This document shows, piece by piece, positions 42,427 to 51,112 of a stretch of 64,000 nt of DNA. The notes beneath the pieces are model-generated. The model saw nothing but the letters and a program-made list of their open reading frames with translations, ran no database searches and was not told the origin of the DNA. The DNA comes from Xanthocytophaga agilis (lineage in GTDB: Bacteria > Bacteroidota > Bacteroidia > Cytophagales > 172606-1): contig NZ_JASJOU010000006.1 in the NCBI RefSeq assembly GCF_030068605.1, forward strand, positions 310,001 through 374,000. The letters run 5' to 3'. Position 1 is the first letter of the stretch. The number at the start of each line of letters is the position of its first letter. The translations under genes and the position numbers were made by a program.

Positions 42427-44739
42427 ATGCGAATTTTTCACCGAATAATGCTTGTGGTGGCCCTGCTTTTGTACTGGGGATGTAAGACCAACAAATCGGC
42501 CACTCAAAACACTACTACTAATCCAAACGACCCTGTTATCGCCTACCTTGGCCAGTCGCCAGTGTATCGCTCAGAGTTTTTATATGTATATGATAAAAAT
42601 GGTGGTATTGCAGATACTACCAATCAGGTAAAAAGCATTGCAGAATACCTGGATCTGTATCTTAACTTCAGGCTAAAGGTACAGGAGGCTGAGAGCATGG
42701 GACTGGATACACTGGGTTCGTTTAAACAAGAGCTTTCCGGATACCGTGAACAACTGGGAGAGCCTTATCTGGTTGACAGCAGTGTAACCCGTACGCTAAT
42801 ACGGGAAGCTTATGAGCACATGAAAGAGGAGATCAGAGCTTCACATATTCTTCTTTCTGTTTCTCCTGAAGCGCCTCCTGAAGACACGGCAAAAATATAT
42901 AACCAGATTCTGGACATCAGGCAAAAGGCACTCAATGGTCAGGATTTTAATGAACTGGCACGGCAAAACTCCCAAGATCCTTCTGTGCAAACCAATGGAG
43001 GTGACCTGGGATACTTTACTGCTTTGCAGATGGTATATCCTTTTGAGAAAGCTGCCTATCAGACGCCAGTAGGTTCTATTTCACAACCTGTACGTACTAA
43101 ATTCGGTTATCACCTGCTAAAAATAGCAGATCGTCGGCCAAGTCGCGGAAAAGTAACCGTGGCACATATTATGGTTCGCATCAATCCGGATGCGCCAGAG
43201 GCTGACGCCAAAGCTGCAAAGCAAAAAATAGACGAGATCTACAGCCGTATCCAAAAAGGCGAAAGCTGGGATAAGCTTTGTGCTGATTTTTCGGAAGATG
43301 GCAACTCACGTAACAAAGGTGGTGTATTAGCACCATTTAGTACAGGTAGTACACTTCCCGAATTTGAAAATGTTGCCTTTGCACTAAACAACAAAGGTGA
43401 TATTAGTCAGCCTATACAAACACCTTATGGCTGGCATATTCTGAAGTTAATTGAGAAAAAGAACTTAGAAACTTTTACTCAACTGGAACCTACCCTACGC
43501 CAGAAGGTAACGAAAGATTCCCGTTCAGAACTCAATCGTAAACTGCTTTTGGACAGATTGCGTAAAGAAAATAAACTAGTTGAGAATGCAGATGCCCGGA
43601 AAATTGCTTTTGCTCAGGCTACAGACTCGCTAAAGAGGGCTGTATGGAAATACAACGAGACTGATAAAAACTTGGGTCTGACATTATTTACAATCAAAAG
43701 TCAGAAATACACAGTTAAAGAATTTTTTAACTATGTAAAAGCCAATCAACAACCCCGTGAGAAGCTGACACCAGTTTATCAGATGCAATTGCTTTATACA
43801 GAGTTTGTCAATGAGTCTCTTATCAAATATGAAAAGCAGCATCTGGAAGAGAAGTATCCTGACTTTAAGTATCTTTTAAAAGAATACCATGATGGAATCT
43901 TGTTGTTCCAACGGATGGAATCAGAAGTATGGTCCAAATCCTTGTCTGATACAACCGGACAAAAGCGATATTATGAAGTCAACAAGGCTAATTATCAATG
44001 GAAACAACGGGTAATAGGTACTATTTATAATGCAGCAGATAACAGTGTACTTACAGAACTAAAGTCCAAACTGGCAAGCCGGCCTTTCGCTGTTGCTAAT
44101 CCAAAGTATCCGGCATTATCTTTTGCAAAAAATGTAACTACATTGACCCCTCAGCAAAAAGAACAACTTGATCAGATTATTCAAACTTTGAATTTGGATA
44201 AAGCTCTCATAGTGGAAATTTCCGGACATGCAGATAAGAGTGAGAAAGCGGAGACATCAGCAGCCCGTAATCAGGCAGTAAGCACCTATCTGACAGAACA
44301 CGGCGCAGATATTACACAATTGATTATTCGCGACTTTGGCTCTTCTACTCCTGCTTCCCGTACTGATGCCAAACGCAATTCGCGTGTAGCATTTGCAATT
44401 GTGAGCAATGATAAGAGTGTCCTGGAAAGACAGCTGAATGCGAAAAAGCCATTAAGTATAGAAATCACAGAGGGTATTTTCCAAAAAGGAGATAATGTAT
44501 TTCTGGATCAAGTTGCCTGGAAACCGGGTACATATACCATAAATAATAATGGTCGTGTTGTATATATAGAGATTGTAAGTGTAGAAGAACCTCGTGCCAA
44601 AACATTTGAAGAAGCTCGTGGACAGCTGATTTCAGATTACCAGAGCTTTCTTGAAAAAGAATGGCTGAACACCCTTCACCAGAAATTCCCTATAAAACTG
44701 GTAGATACAGAAATTGAAGCCTTGAAAAACAGAAAATAG
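42427..44739 (+). CDS. Periplasmic lipoprotein with two PpiC rotamase domains and an inserted OmpA-like domain
   Basis: The 770-residue protein has a signal peptide and a lipobox-like YWGC at about residue 19. It is followed by a SurA/PpiD-like N-terminal helical region and two parvulin domains, about 136-238 (RASHILLSV, DLGYFTALQMVYPFE, KFGYHLLKI) and 239-346 (VAHIMVRI, GWHILKLIEKK). Residues about 572-658 then read as an OmpA-like peptidoglycan-binding domain: LTPQQKEQLDQIIQTL, VEISGHADKSEKAE, AARNQAVSTYLTEHG and RNSRVAFAI. The last 100 residues resemble the SurA C-terminal part. It is probably a chaperone or isomerase for outer-membrane proteins that can touch the cell wall. The combination is unusual. 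Confidence 0.87.
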   Translation: MRIFHRIMLVVALLLYWGCKTNKSATQNTTTNPNDPVIAYLGQSPVYRSEFLYVYDKNGGIADTTNQVKSIAEYLDLYLNFRLKVQEAESMGLDTLGSFKQELSGYREQLGEPYLVDSSVTRTLIREAYEHMKEEIRASHILLSVSPEAPPEDTAKIYNQILDIRQKALNGQDFNELARQNSQDPSVQTNGGDLGYFTALQMVYPFEKAAYQTPVGSISQPVRTKFGYHLLKIADRRPSRGKVTVAHIMVRINPDAPEADAKAAKQKIDEIYSRIQKGESWDKLCADFSEDGNSRNKGGVLAPFSTGSTLPEFENVAFALNNKGDISQPIQTPYGWHILKLIEKKNLETFTQLEPTLRQKVTKDSRSELNRKLLLDRLRKENKLVENADARKIAFAQATDSLKRAVWKYNETDKNLGLTLFTIKSQKYTVKEFFNYVKANQQPREKLTPVYQMQLLYTEFVNESLIKYEKQHLEEKYPDFKYLLKEYHDGILLFQRMESEVWSKSLSDTTGQKRYYEVNKANYQWKQRVIGTIYNAADNSVLTELKSKLASRPFAVANPKYPALSFAKNVTTLTPQQKEQLDQIIQTLNLDKALIVEISGHADKSEKAETSAARNQAVSTYLTEHGADITQLIIRDFGSSTPASRTDAKRNSRVAFAIVSNDKSVLERQLNAKKPLSIEITEGIFQKGDNVFLDQVAWKPGTYTINNNGRVVYIEIVSVEEPRAKTFEEARGQLISDYQSFLEKEWLNTLHQKFPIKLVDTEIEALKNRK

Positions 44740-44918
44740 ATATACAGCGGATTGAATAATAAAATGCCTGGATATCAATATACTAAATAAGCTCTCTTTT
44801 GTTATATCCAACTTTAGAGAAATAGTAGCCTTGTTTAGAATGTTGGTCTTCAGGTGTTTTTGTTCTTAGTCCTTGAAATTAGGTTTAAATATTTTTTTAT
44901 TTATTTTAGTATATATTT

Positions 44919-46514
44919 ATGTTGTTTTCTGAATCCAGAATGCGAGGGCTTTTGATCTTTGTATTGCTGCTGGGAGTAGGTTTGAGATGTTATTGGTATA
45001 TTTATGATCGTTCTTTGTGGGGAGATGAGATAGCAATTGCAAGTAATTTTCTTAAGTATGATTTGAAATATTTGCTAACTTCAACCTTAGATAATTTACA
45101 AGCTGCACCTCCATTATATATAACACTTGAAAAGTTAGTAATCAGTATATTTGGAAATAAAGAACTTTCTCTGCGATTAGTTTCCTTCATTTCCAGTATT
45201 GCTAGTGTATTTATATTTTTCTTTATTTCTGCAAAAATTTTTAATAGAAGAACTACAATAGTATTTGCAAACCTATTATTCAGTATTTCCACCCCACTGA
45301 TTTATTACTCTGCAGAAGTTAAGCAATACCAGACAGAGATGCTGGCCTCGCTTATTATTTTATGGATAGGCATCAAATATCGTTATTTTTTGTCATGGAA
45401 AGGCGCCTGCATAATAGGTGTATTAGGAGGAATACTTCTTTGGCTATCTAACCCTGCCATTTTTGTACTTGCAGGGATAGGATTCTGTATGTTTTTTTGG
45501 TTGCTTAAAAAGAAAGATTACTCATCTTTAGTTGCTTTACTTTGTGTGGGTACTTTTTGGTTGTTTTGCTTTGGCTTATACTACCTTCTTATTATCTCTA
45601 AAAATCAAAATGTATCTGTTCTTGTCTCAATGTGGCAAGATAAGTTTGCTCCACTGCCAATTTATGGTTCTTGGTATCTCAGAAGCCTTATCTATACATT
45701 CAATGATCCTTTGGGTTTGTCTATTGATTATTCTCTTATTCCTAGCCTTTCTATTCAATGGCGCTACCTGCTGTTATTTGGATATAGTGCTTTTATCTTG
45801 TTGATTCTTGGAGGTGTAGTTCTGTTTAGGACAAACAAGTATATATTAGGGTTACTCGTTTCACCTATATTACTAACTCTCGTTGCATCTTTTCTTAAAC
45901 AGTATCCGTTTCATGAAAGATTTCTTGTTTTTTTGGCACCTTTCTTTTATCTGATAATAGCAAAGCCGCTAGATACAAATGAAGGATTTATAAAGAAAAG
46001 TTTATCACGCTTTATATCCGTTAAGTTTGTTAAAGCTATGATGATAATTAGTATACTATATTTACTGGTAAATATTATTGTCAAGTTGATGAATCCTGAG
46101 CTATTTGGTAATAGCTATAAGTTTTCCAACAAAAGAGAAGCTATAGAGCATATCCGAATAAAAAGCAGTCCAACCAGTACTATATATATATCTATTAAGG
46201 ATAATCAGACATTTACCTATTATTCACAATTGGCTAAATATGATAAAAAGGCAGTTACATTTTTTCCACCGGATTTGTTTCGGAATAAACTTGAATTTGA
46301 GAGATATTTTTTTGATTTGATAAGTCAAAGTTCAAATAAACAGGTTTGTTCTTATATTATGTGTGTGAAGAATAAATATACATATAAAGAAAGTATTCAA
46401 GAGCAAACTGTTAATGAGAGCATTGCTCGAGAATTAATGAAATATGGGAAAGTAAGAGAAGTATATAATGGTTTTGATGTTGTAGTTTATGAGTTTACAT
46501 ACTCTAATAAGTAA
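44919..46514 (+). CDS. GT-C (GT39/ArnT-like) membrane glycosyltransferase
   Basis: The 531-residue protein has about 11 to 12 transmembrane helices. SLWGDEIAIA near residue 34 contains the catalytic-type aspartate-glutamate pair of the first periplasmic loop. YYSAEVKQYQTEMLASL near 129 is the typical second loop motif. Such enzymes move a sugar from a polyprenyl phosphate donor to a lipid, protein or glycan outside the membrane; donor and acceptor cannot be named. It is notably AT-rich with many ATA and TTT codons compared with its neighbours, which may point to transfer. It stands alone between the PpiC fusion and the hydrolase gene. Confidence 0.82.
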   Translation: MLFSESRMRGLLIFVLLLGVGLRCYWYIYDRSLWGDEIAIASNFLKYDLKYLLTSTLDNLQAAPPLYITLEKLVISIFGNKELSLRLVSFISSIASVFIFFFISAKIFNRRTTIVFANLLFSISTPLIYYSAEVKQYQTEMLASLIILWIGIKYRYFLSWKGACIIGVLGGILLWLSNPAIFVLAGIGFCMFFWLLKKKDYSSLVALLCVGTFWLFCFGLYYLLIISKNQNVSVLVSMWQDKFAPLPIYGSWYLRSLIYTFNDPLGLSIDYSLIPSLSIQWRYLLLFGYSAFILLILGGVVLFRTNKYILGLLVSPILLTLVASFLKQYPFHERFLVFLAPFFYLIIAKPLDTNEGFIKKSLSRFISVKFVKAMMIISILYLLVNIIVKLMNPELFGNSYKFSNKREAIEHIRIKSSPTSTIYISIKDNQTFTYYSQLAKYDKKAVTFFPPDLFRNKLEFERYFFDLISQSSNKQVCSYIMCVKNKYTYKESIQEQTVNESIARELMKYGKVREVYNGFDVVVYEFTYSNK

Positions 46515-46610
46515 ATTAAATAGGAGTAATTGTTAATGATTTATGGCTGGATTTAATAGGTCCAGTTTATTATCAGTTTGTGGTAGATTGGATCATTATT
46601 TGAGTTATAA

Positions 46611-47405
46611 ATGAAGTTTATACTGGATACTATTCTCTTTCTGGGTTGTTTGTATGTGATTGTGTGCATCATCTTATTTTTTCTACAGGAGAAAATTTTA
46701 TTTTATCCTGAGAAATTGCCTTCTAATCATACATACCATTTCTCGACTTCATTTGAAGAGATTGACTTTCATCCTGACTCTGGTACTACAATTAATGCTC
46801 TACTATTCAAACATCCCAGGCCCAAGGGTGTAATTCTATATTTTCATGGCAATGCTGGTTCTCTGCAAAGTTGGGGTGCAGAGGGCGAATACCTAAGCCG
46901 GTTTAAATATGATGTACTGATGGTCGATTATAGGGAATATGGGAAGAGTCGAGGTGCAGTAAGCGAAGAAAATCTTTATAAGGATGCACAATATGTGTAT
47001 GACTATCTGAAAAAAAACTATGCAGAAGAAGATATAATTGTTTTCGGGAGATCGCTGGGTACAGGTATTGCAACATTTGTTGCGTCTCGCAACTCTCCAG
47101 GAAAACTGATTCTGGAAACTCCTTATTATAGCATGCGAGCAGTTGCGCAGGATCGGTTTCCCTGGCTCCCCATTCGACTATTGTTAAGATATCCCCTTCT
47201 GACCTATGCCTTTATTGAAAAGGTACGCTGCCCTATCTGTATTTTTCATGGAACTCAGGATGAGGTAATTCCTTATCAATTTGGCTGGCAGTTGAAAAAA
47301 CTACTAAAAAAAGAGGATCAGTTTATTACAGTGAAAGGAGGACATCATAATGATCTAGGACAGTTTTATGAATATGAAAAAGCGCTGACTTTGTTTTTAT
47401 TATGA
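46611..47405 (+). CDS. Membrane-anchored alpha/beta hydrolase
   Basis: The 264-residue protein has one N-terminal hydrophobic helix (residues 4-24) and an alpha/beta hydrolase domain. FHGNAGS (78-84) forms the oxyanion hole, GRSLG (146-150) is the nucleophile elbow with Ser148, Asp217 in HGTQDEVIP is the acid, and His245 or His246 in KGGHHNDL is the base. It resembles the BEM46/YfhR group of serine hydrolases. The substrate is unknown. It lies 96 bp after the glycosyltransferase gene and may be co-transcribed. Confidence 0.88.
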   Translation: MKFILDTILFLGCLYVIVCIILFFLQEKILFYPEKLPSNHTYHFSTSFEEIDFHPDSGTTINALLFKHPRPKGVILYFHGNAGSLQSWGAEGEYLSRFKYDVLMVDYREYGKSRGAVSEENLYKDAQYVYDYLKKNYAEEDIIVFGRSLGTGIATFVASRNSPGKLILETPYYSMRAVAQDRFPWLPIRLLLRYPLLTYAFIEKVRCPICIFHGTQDEVIPYQFGWQLKKLLKKEDQFITVKGGHHNDLGQFYEYEKALTLFLL

Positions 47406-47578
47406 AAATAAAATAGGTATAAATTAAAATAGGTAAGTGTAACGGAACGGGTTTATAAATCTATCGGTTTTTATCTTTTTTCATATAATTTCTTTTGACT
47501 GCTTGCAAAATCAACTAAAAAATCTTTTTTTCGATGACGTTTTGCAGTGTATACCTAATCACCAAACCACATTGATTT

Positions 47579-48493
47579 ATGTTCCTAAAAAATTACGTAC
47601 GTGAGACCTCTCTTTTTTTACTTGCTTTAAGTGGTGTATTTCTTTTGAATTCCTGCGGAGGTGAGAAAAAAGCAGATGAGACTACAGCAGTAGATACTGC
47701 AGCAACCATGACAGAAGATACTACAGCTGTTGAACCTGCTGCTACATCTCCTATTTTGAGTGCACTTCCTAAAACCAGTGATATTCCTGCTACAATCCAA
47801 TTGACTGGTGCTGATTTCAATCAGTCTTTGATTAACCCATCCAGTAAAGTTGCAAGTTACACTACTACTAATGACAAAGCTGCATTGAATCTGGGTGCTT
47901 ATGCGACTGATATCGGCTATTTGAGCGTATACAAAAAAACACAGGATGTTTTGACTTATCTGAAAGGTGCACAGAAACTTTCTGATCATCTTGGATTAAG
48001 CAATGCATTTGGTGAAGCTATGCAGAAACGTTTTCAGAACAACCTTGCTACAGAAGATTCTCTGGTTAAGATTGTAGATGAGTCTATGCTATATGTTCGC
48101 AAATATCTTGCAGACAATCAGCGCGATGCTACAGGTGCTCTGGTTGTTACTGGTAGTTTTGTAGAAGGCTTGTACATTTCAACAGGCTTGATTAAGAAAT
48201 ATCCAAAAGATGTTCCTGCAGATGTACGTAATGGTGTATTGACTCAATTAATTCTTGATATTATTAAACAGAAACAATCACTGGCAGACTTGATTACAAT
48301 TCTTAAGAGCGTAAAGCAAGATGAAGCAGTTGTGGCTTATACTCAGAAGCTAAATGATCTGTATGGACAGTTTGAGGCACTAAAATTCGAAGAGAGCCTG
48401 AAAAGTAATGCAGGAAACTTTGCTGTAACAGATAAAACATTAACAGAGATTACCAAAAAGGTAGAAGCTATCCGTGCTGATATTGTGAAGTAA
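47579..48493 (+). CDS. Lipoprotein with helical periplasmic domain, hypothetical
   Basis: The lipobox LNSC places the modified cysteine at residue 26. A threonine/alanine-rich linker (27-60, ADETTAVDTAATMTEDTT) follows, then about 240 residues of predicted helices (LNLGAYATDIGYLSVYKKTQDVLTYL, AIRADIVK). The pattern recurs in Bacteroidota lipoproteins, but I know of no assigned function. It is monocistronic, with a good terminator, and is encoded just before the ECF sigma operon. Confidence 0.78.
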   Translation: MFLKNYVRETSLFLLALSGVFLLNSCGGEKKADETTAVDTAATMTEDTTAVEPAATSPILSALPKTSDIPATIQLTGADFNQSLINPSSKVASYTTTNDKAALNLGAYATDIGYLSVYKKTQDVLTYLKGAQKLSDHLGLSNAFGEAMQKRFQNNLATEDSLVKIVDESMLYVRKYLADNQRDATGALVVTGSFVEGLYISTGLIKKYPKDVPADVRNGVLTQLILDIIKQKQSLADLITILKSVKQDEAVVAYTQKLNDLYGQFEALKFEESLKSNAGNFAVTDKTLTEITKKVEAIRADIVK

Positions 48494-48516
48494 GCAAAAT
48501 ATATATCTATATAATA

Positions 48517-48556
48517 AAGAGCGTGTTTTAGTAATAAGACACGCTCTTGTGTTTTT
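48517..48556 (+). terminator. Terminator of the helical lipoprotein gene
   Basis: AAGAGCGTGT (48517-48526) pairs with ACACGCTCTT (48539-48548), with a 12-base loop, followed by GTGTTTTT. Confidence 0.85.
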
Positions 48557-48647
48557 ATACTAATTTTTAATCAGGATTAAACGTTTGCTTTTATTTTCTA
48601 TCTAACCGCTTAGCAACTCACTACAAATAGTAAGAGATCTTACCGAT

Positions 48648-48655
48648 TACTTTTG
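48648..48655 (+). promoter_or_regulatory. -7 box of the ECF sigma operon
   Basis: TACTTTTG matches TAnnTTTG and predicts transcription from about 48662, only 13 bases before the TTG start codon of the sigma gene. No good -33 TTTG was found. Confidence 0.55.
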
Positions 48656-48674
48656 TTTTTAACTTCTCTACACT

Positions 48675-49217
48675 TTGGAAGACAAACAGATTTTAGAGCA
48701 GTTCCGGATTGCGGAAACGCGAACTGCTGCATTTAATGCGTTAGTAAAAAAGTATCAGCAAAAAATCTATTGGCACATACGAAAGATGGTCATTGATCAT
48801 GATGATGCAGATGATTTAACACAGGAGGTCTTTATTAAAGTATGGCACAACCTTAGTGAATTTCGGGCAGAGTCTCAGTTATATACCTGGTTATATCGTA
48901 TTGCCAGCAATGAGTGTCTCAATTTTCTAAGCAAGAAAAAACGAGCTTCTCTGACATCTATTGATGATGTTGTTGCCAATGAACTGAGCCAGAAACTGGA
49001 TGAAGGTGTATTGATATCAGGAGATGAGATACAAATTAAACTACAGAAAGCGTTGCTGCGTTTACCCGATAAACAAAGACTTGTATTTAATATGAAGTAC
49101 TATGATGAACTTACCTATCAGGAAATCTCTGAGATTACTGGAACATCGGAAGGTGCGTTAAAAGCTTCTTATCATCTGGCTGTGAAAAAAATAGAAGAAT
49201 ATCTGATGTCGAATTAA
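48675..49217 (+). CDS. ECF-family RNA polymerase sigma factor
   Basis: The 180-residue protein starts at TTG 48675. The next ATG would remove most of region 2, and a -7 box lies just upstream, so TTG is favoured. Region 2 is DADDLTQEVFIKVWHNLSEFR with LYTWLYRIASNECLNFLSKKKR; region 4 is LLRLPDKQRLVFNMKYYDELTYQEISEITGTSEGALKASYHLAVKKIEE. The next gene encodes a single-pass membrane protein in the position of an anti-sigma factor. The operon then continues with a Spy-like protein, which suggests envelope stress control. Confidence 0.92.
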   Translation: MEDKQILEQFRIAETRTAAFNALVKKYQQKIYWHIRKMVIDHDDADDLTQEVFIKVWHNLSEFRAESQLYTWLYRIASNECLNFLSKKKRASLTSIDDVVANELSQKLDEGVLISGDEIQIKLQKALLRLPDKQRLVFNMKYYDELTYQEISEITGTSEGALKASYHLAVKKIEEYLMSN

Positions 49218-49297
49218 ACTTTTATAAAAAAAACAAGTCAAAGTTGTAAAAATCCTGCTGCTTATACCATAAAAATAGATGTAACCGCTTGTGAGTG

Positions 49298-50158
49298 ATG
49301 GAATCAAAAATTAATCTGCAAAACCTAACCAGGGAAAATGTTTTTCAAATACCGGAACAATACTTTGCATCATTGCCTTCTGCAATTCAGAAACGTCTGG
49401 CAGAGGCAAGCGATGATACATTGAACGATGATAAACCATTGCTGGAATATAGCGCTATAGAGGAAATAACCATAGATCACATTTTTATTACACCTCCCGA
49501 TTATTTTGAAAATCTTTACCAAAAAATCCAGAGTAAAATATCAGATCAAACCGAGTCCTTGGTTAAACTGAATTTATCTGCATTGGATGGTTTTGAATCA
49601 GAACTGGAAAATACACATGGATATACAGTACCTGAAAGTTATTTTGAGACACTGTCAAATCGTATCATGACGCGAATAGCGTCCTCTGAAACAACTAACC
49701 CGTTGGACTTTGAGGAGTTGGACAATGCTGAATCAGGTATATTGGCAAGCATACCCAAACAAAATATCTTTCAGGTGCCTGATGCTTATTTTGAGAAACT
49801 GAATATCCAACTGGACGAAGATACTGCTATTGAAGAATCAACTACTGAGAAAACAAAATCTATCCGACTAATTCCTTCATGGGCAAGATATACAACTGTA
49901 GCAGCTGCCTCTGTGCTTTTATTGATGACAGGGTACTGGTTTTATTCGTCTACCACTCCTTCTTCTTCTCAGGAATGCACAGAATTGCTTTGTAATCTGA
50001 CGGATGAAGAGATACTACATTATCTTGAAAAACAGGATACACGATTGACAAATACTAAAATGCCCGCTATCTCAGCCAAACACTCGGATAGTGAGATAGT
50101 AGACCCGATAGATATAAGTGATGAAGATATATTGAATGCTGCTGAAGGTATAGAATAA
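49298..50158 (+). CDS. Putative anti-sigma membrane protein with four VPxxYFExL repeats
   Basis: ATG 49298 is used (a GTG precedes it in frame). The 286-residue protein has no signal peptide, an acidic N-terminal cytoplasmic part of about 190 residues, one transmembrane helix (about 200-217, YTTVAAASVLLLMTGYWFY) and an acidic periplasmic tail. Four copies of a short motif occur: FQIPEQYFASL, ITPPDYFENL, YTVPESYFETL and FQVPDAYFEKL, each followed by an amphipathic helix. The topology and position next to the sigma gene fit an anti-sigma factor, although no zinc anti-sigma motif is present. This role is inference. Confidence 0.78.
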   Translation: MESKINLQNLTRENVFQIPEQYFASLPSAIQKRLAEASDDTLNDDKPLLEYSAIEEITIDHIFITPPDYFENLYQKIQSKISDQTESLVKLNLSALDGFESELENTHGYTVPESYFETLSNRIMTRIASSETTNPLDFEELDNAESGILASIPKQNIFQVPDAYFEKLNIQLDEDTAIEESTTEKTKSIRLIPSWARYTTVAAASVLLLMTGYWFYSSTTPSSSQECTELLCNLTDEEILHYLEKQDTRLTNTKMPAISAKHSDSEIVDPIDISDEDILNAAEGIE

Positions 50159-50176
50159 CAATTATTTTTAACGAAC

Positions 50177-51064
50177 ATGATATTTAGAAAGCAGAAGATG
50201 AGAACATGGATGCATGTGCTGTTGTTAACGATAAGTAGTATAACTGTGGTTTTAGCTCAGGATGAAGATACAGGAGAAGATAGGGTGCAATCTGCTAAGG
50301 TAGCATTGATTACCCGACGGTTGAATCTGACAACAGAACAGTCTTCTCCTTTTTGGGCAGTGTATGACGAATTTGATAAGGAAAGAAAGGAGAATATCCG
50401 TTCGCTGAATAAACTGAAAGATCGGTTTCAGGTTGCTTCTGACGAAGAGTTGAAGGCTGGATTAAAACAGATGGTAGAGGTAAGACAGAAAGATGTATCT
50501 ATTGAAAGAGACTATTTGAATAAGTTTACAAAGGTAATTACCTCACGTCAGACAGCTGATTTGTATAAAGTTGAATTTGAGTTTCAGAAGGCCATATGGG
50601 ATAGAGTAGTAAAAGGGTATGGAAAAAATGGAGAATCTCTTGAAAGTGAAAGAGTTGCCTTTCTGACAAATAAGATGAAGCTGACCGCCGAACAGGCAAA
50701 ACAATTCTGGCCTGTTTACAATGAGTTTGAGAAGGAAAAAGAAAAAGCTCAACAAGCAGCATCACAGGTACGGAATAGTATTAGTTCCGGTTCCAGTGAA
50801 GAAGAAATAAAAAGTGTATTGAAACAACTGATTGAGCTTCGGCAGAAAGAGGTTGACAGTATGAGACGCCAGGTAGATAAGTTCCTGAAAATAGTCAATA
50901 GCCGCCAGGTTGCTATGTTTTATAAAGGAGAGATTGACTTCCGAAGAAAGATTATCCGGGAATGGCGGGAACAGCGTAGGGAACGTATTCAGGATAATAT
51001 GGGAGGGCGTCGTCAGCAGTTTCAGGAACGCAGAGAGCAAAGACAGGAACGTTTGAATCATTAA
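50177..51064 (+). CDS. Exported protein with duplicated Spy/CpxP-like helical domain
   Basis: A signal peptide (to about residue 27, VVLAQ) is followed by two homologous halves. Half A (about 36-140) has VALITRRLNLTTEQSSPFWAVYDEFDKE and VRQKDVSIERDYLNKFTKVITSRQTADLYKVEFEFQ. Half B (about 158-263) has VAFLTNKMKLTAEQAKQFWPVYNEFEKE and LRQKEVDSMRRQVDKFLKIVNSRQVAMFYKGEIDF. The C-terminus is a very basic, arginine- and glutamine-rich tail. The LTxEQ pattern recalls Spy/CpxP-type periplasmic chaperones and sensors. It is third in the ECF sigma operon and probably part of envelope stress sensing. Confidence 0.82.
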   Translation: MIFRKQKMRTWMHVLLLTISSITVVLAQDEDTGEDRVQSAKVALITRRLNLTTEQSSPFWAVYDEFDKERKENIRSLNKLKDRFQVASDEELKAGLKQMVEVRQKDVSIERDYLNKFTKVITSRQTADLYKVEFEFQKAIWDRVVKGYGKNGESLESERVAFLTNKMKLTAEQAKQFWPVYNEFEKEKEKAQQAASQVRNSISSGSSEEEIKSVLKQLIELRQKEVDSMRRQVDKFLKIVNSRQVAMFYKGEIDFRRKIIREWREQRRERIQDNMGGRRQQFQERREQRQERLNH

Positions 51065-51065
51065 A

Positions 51066-51104
51066 AAAATACCCCGAGAGTTTATCTGCCGGGGTATTTT
51101 TATG
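51066..51104 (+). terminator. Terminator of the sigma operon (bidirectional)
   Basis: An 11-bp stem (51066-51076 with 51090-51100) with flanking A and T runs ends the Spy-like gene and may also serve fumC, which converges on it. Confidence 0.85.
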
Positions 51105-51112
51105 TAGATGAA

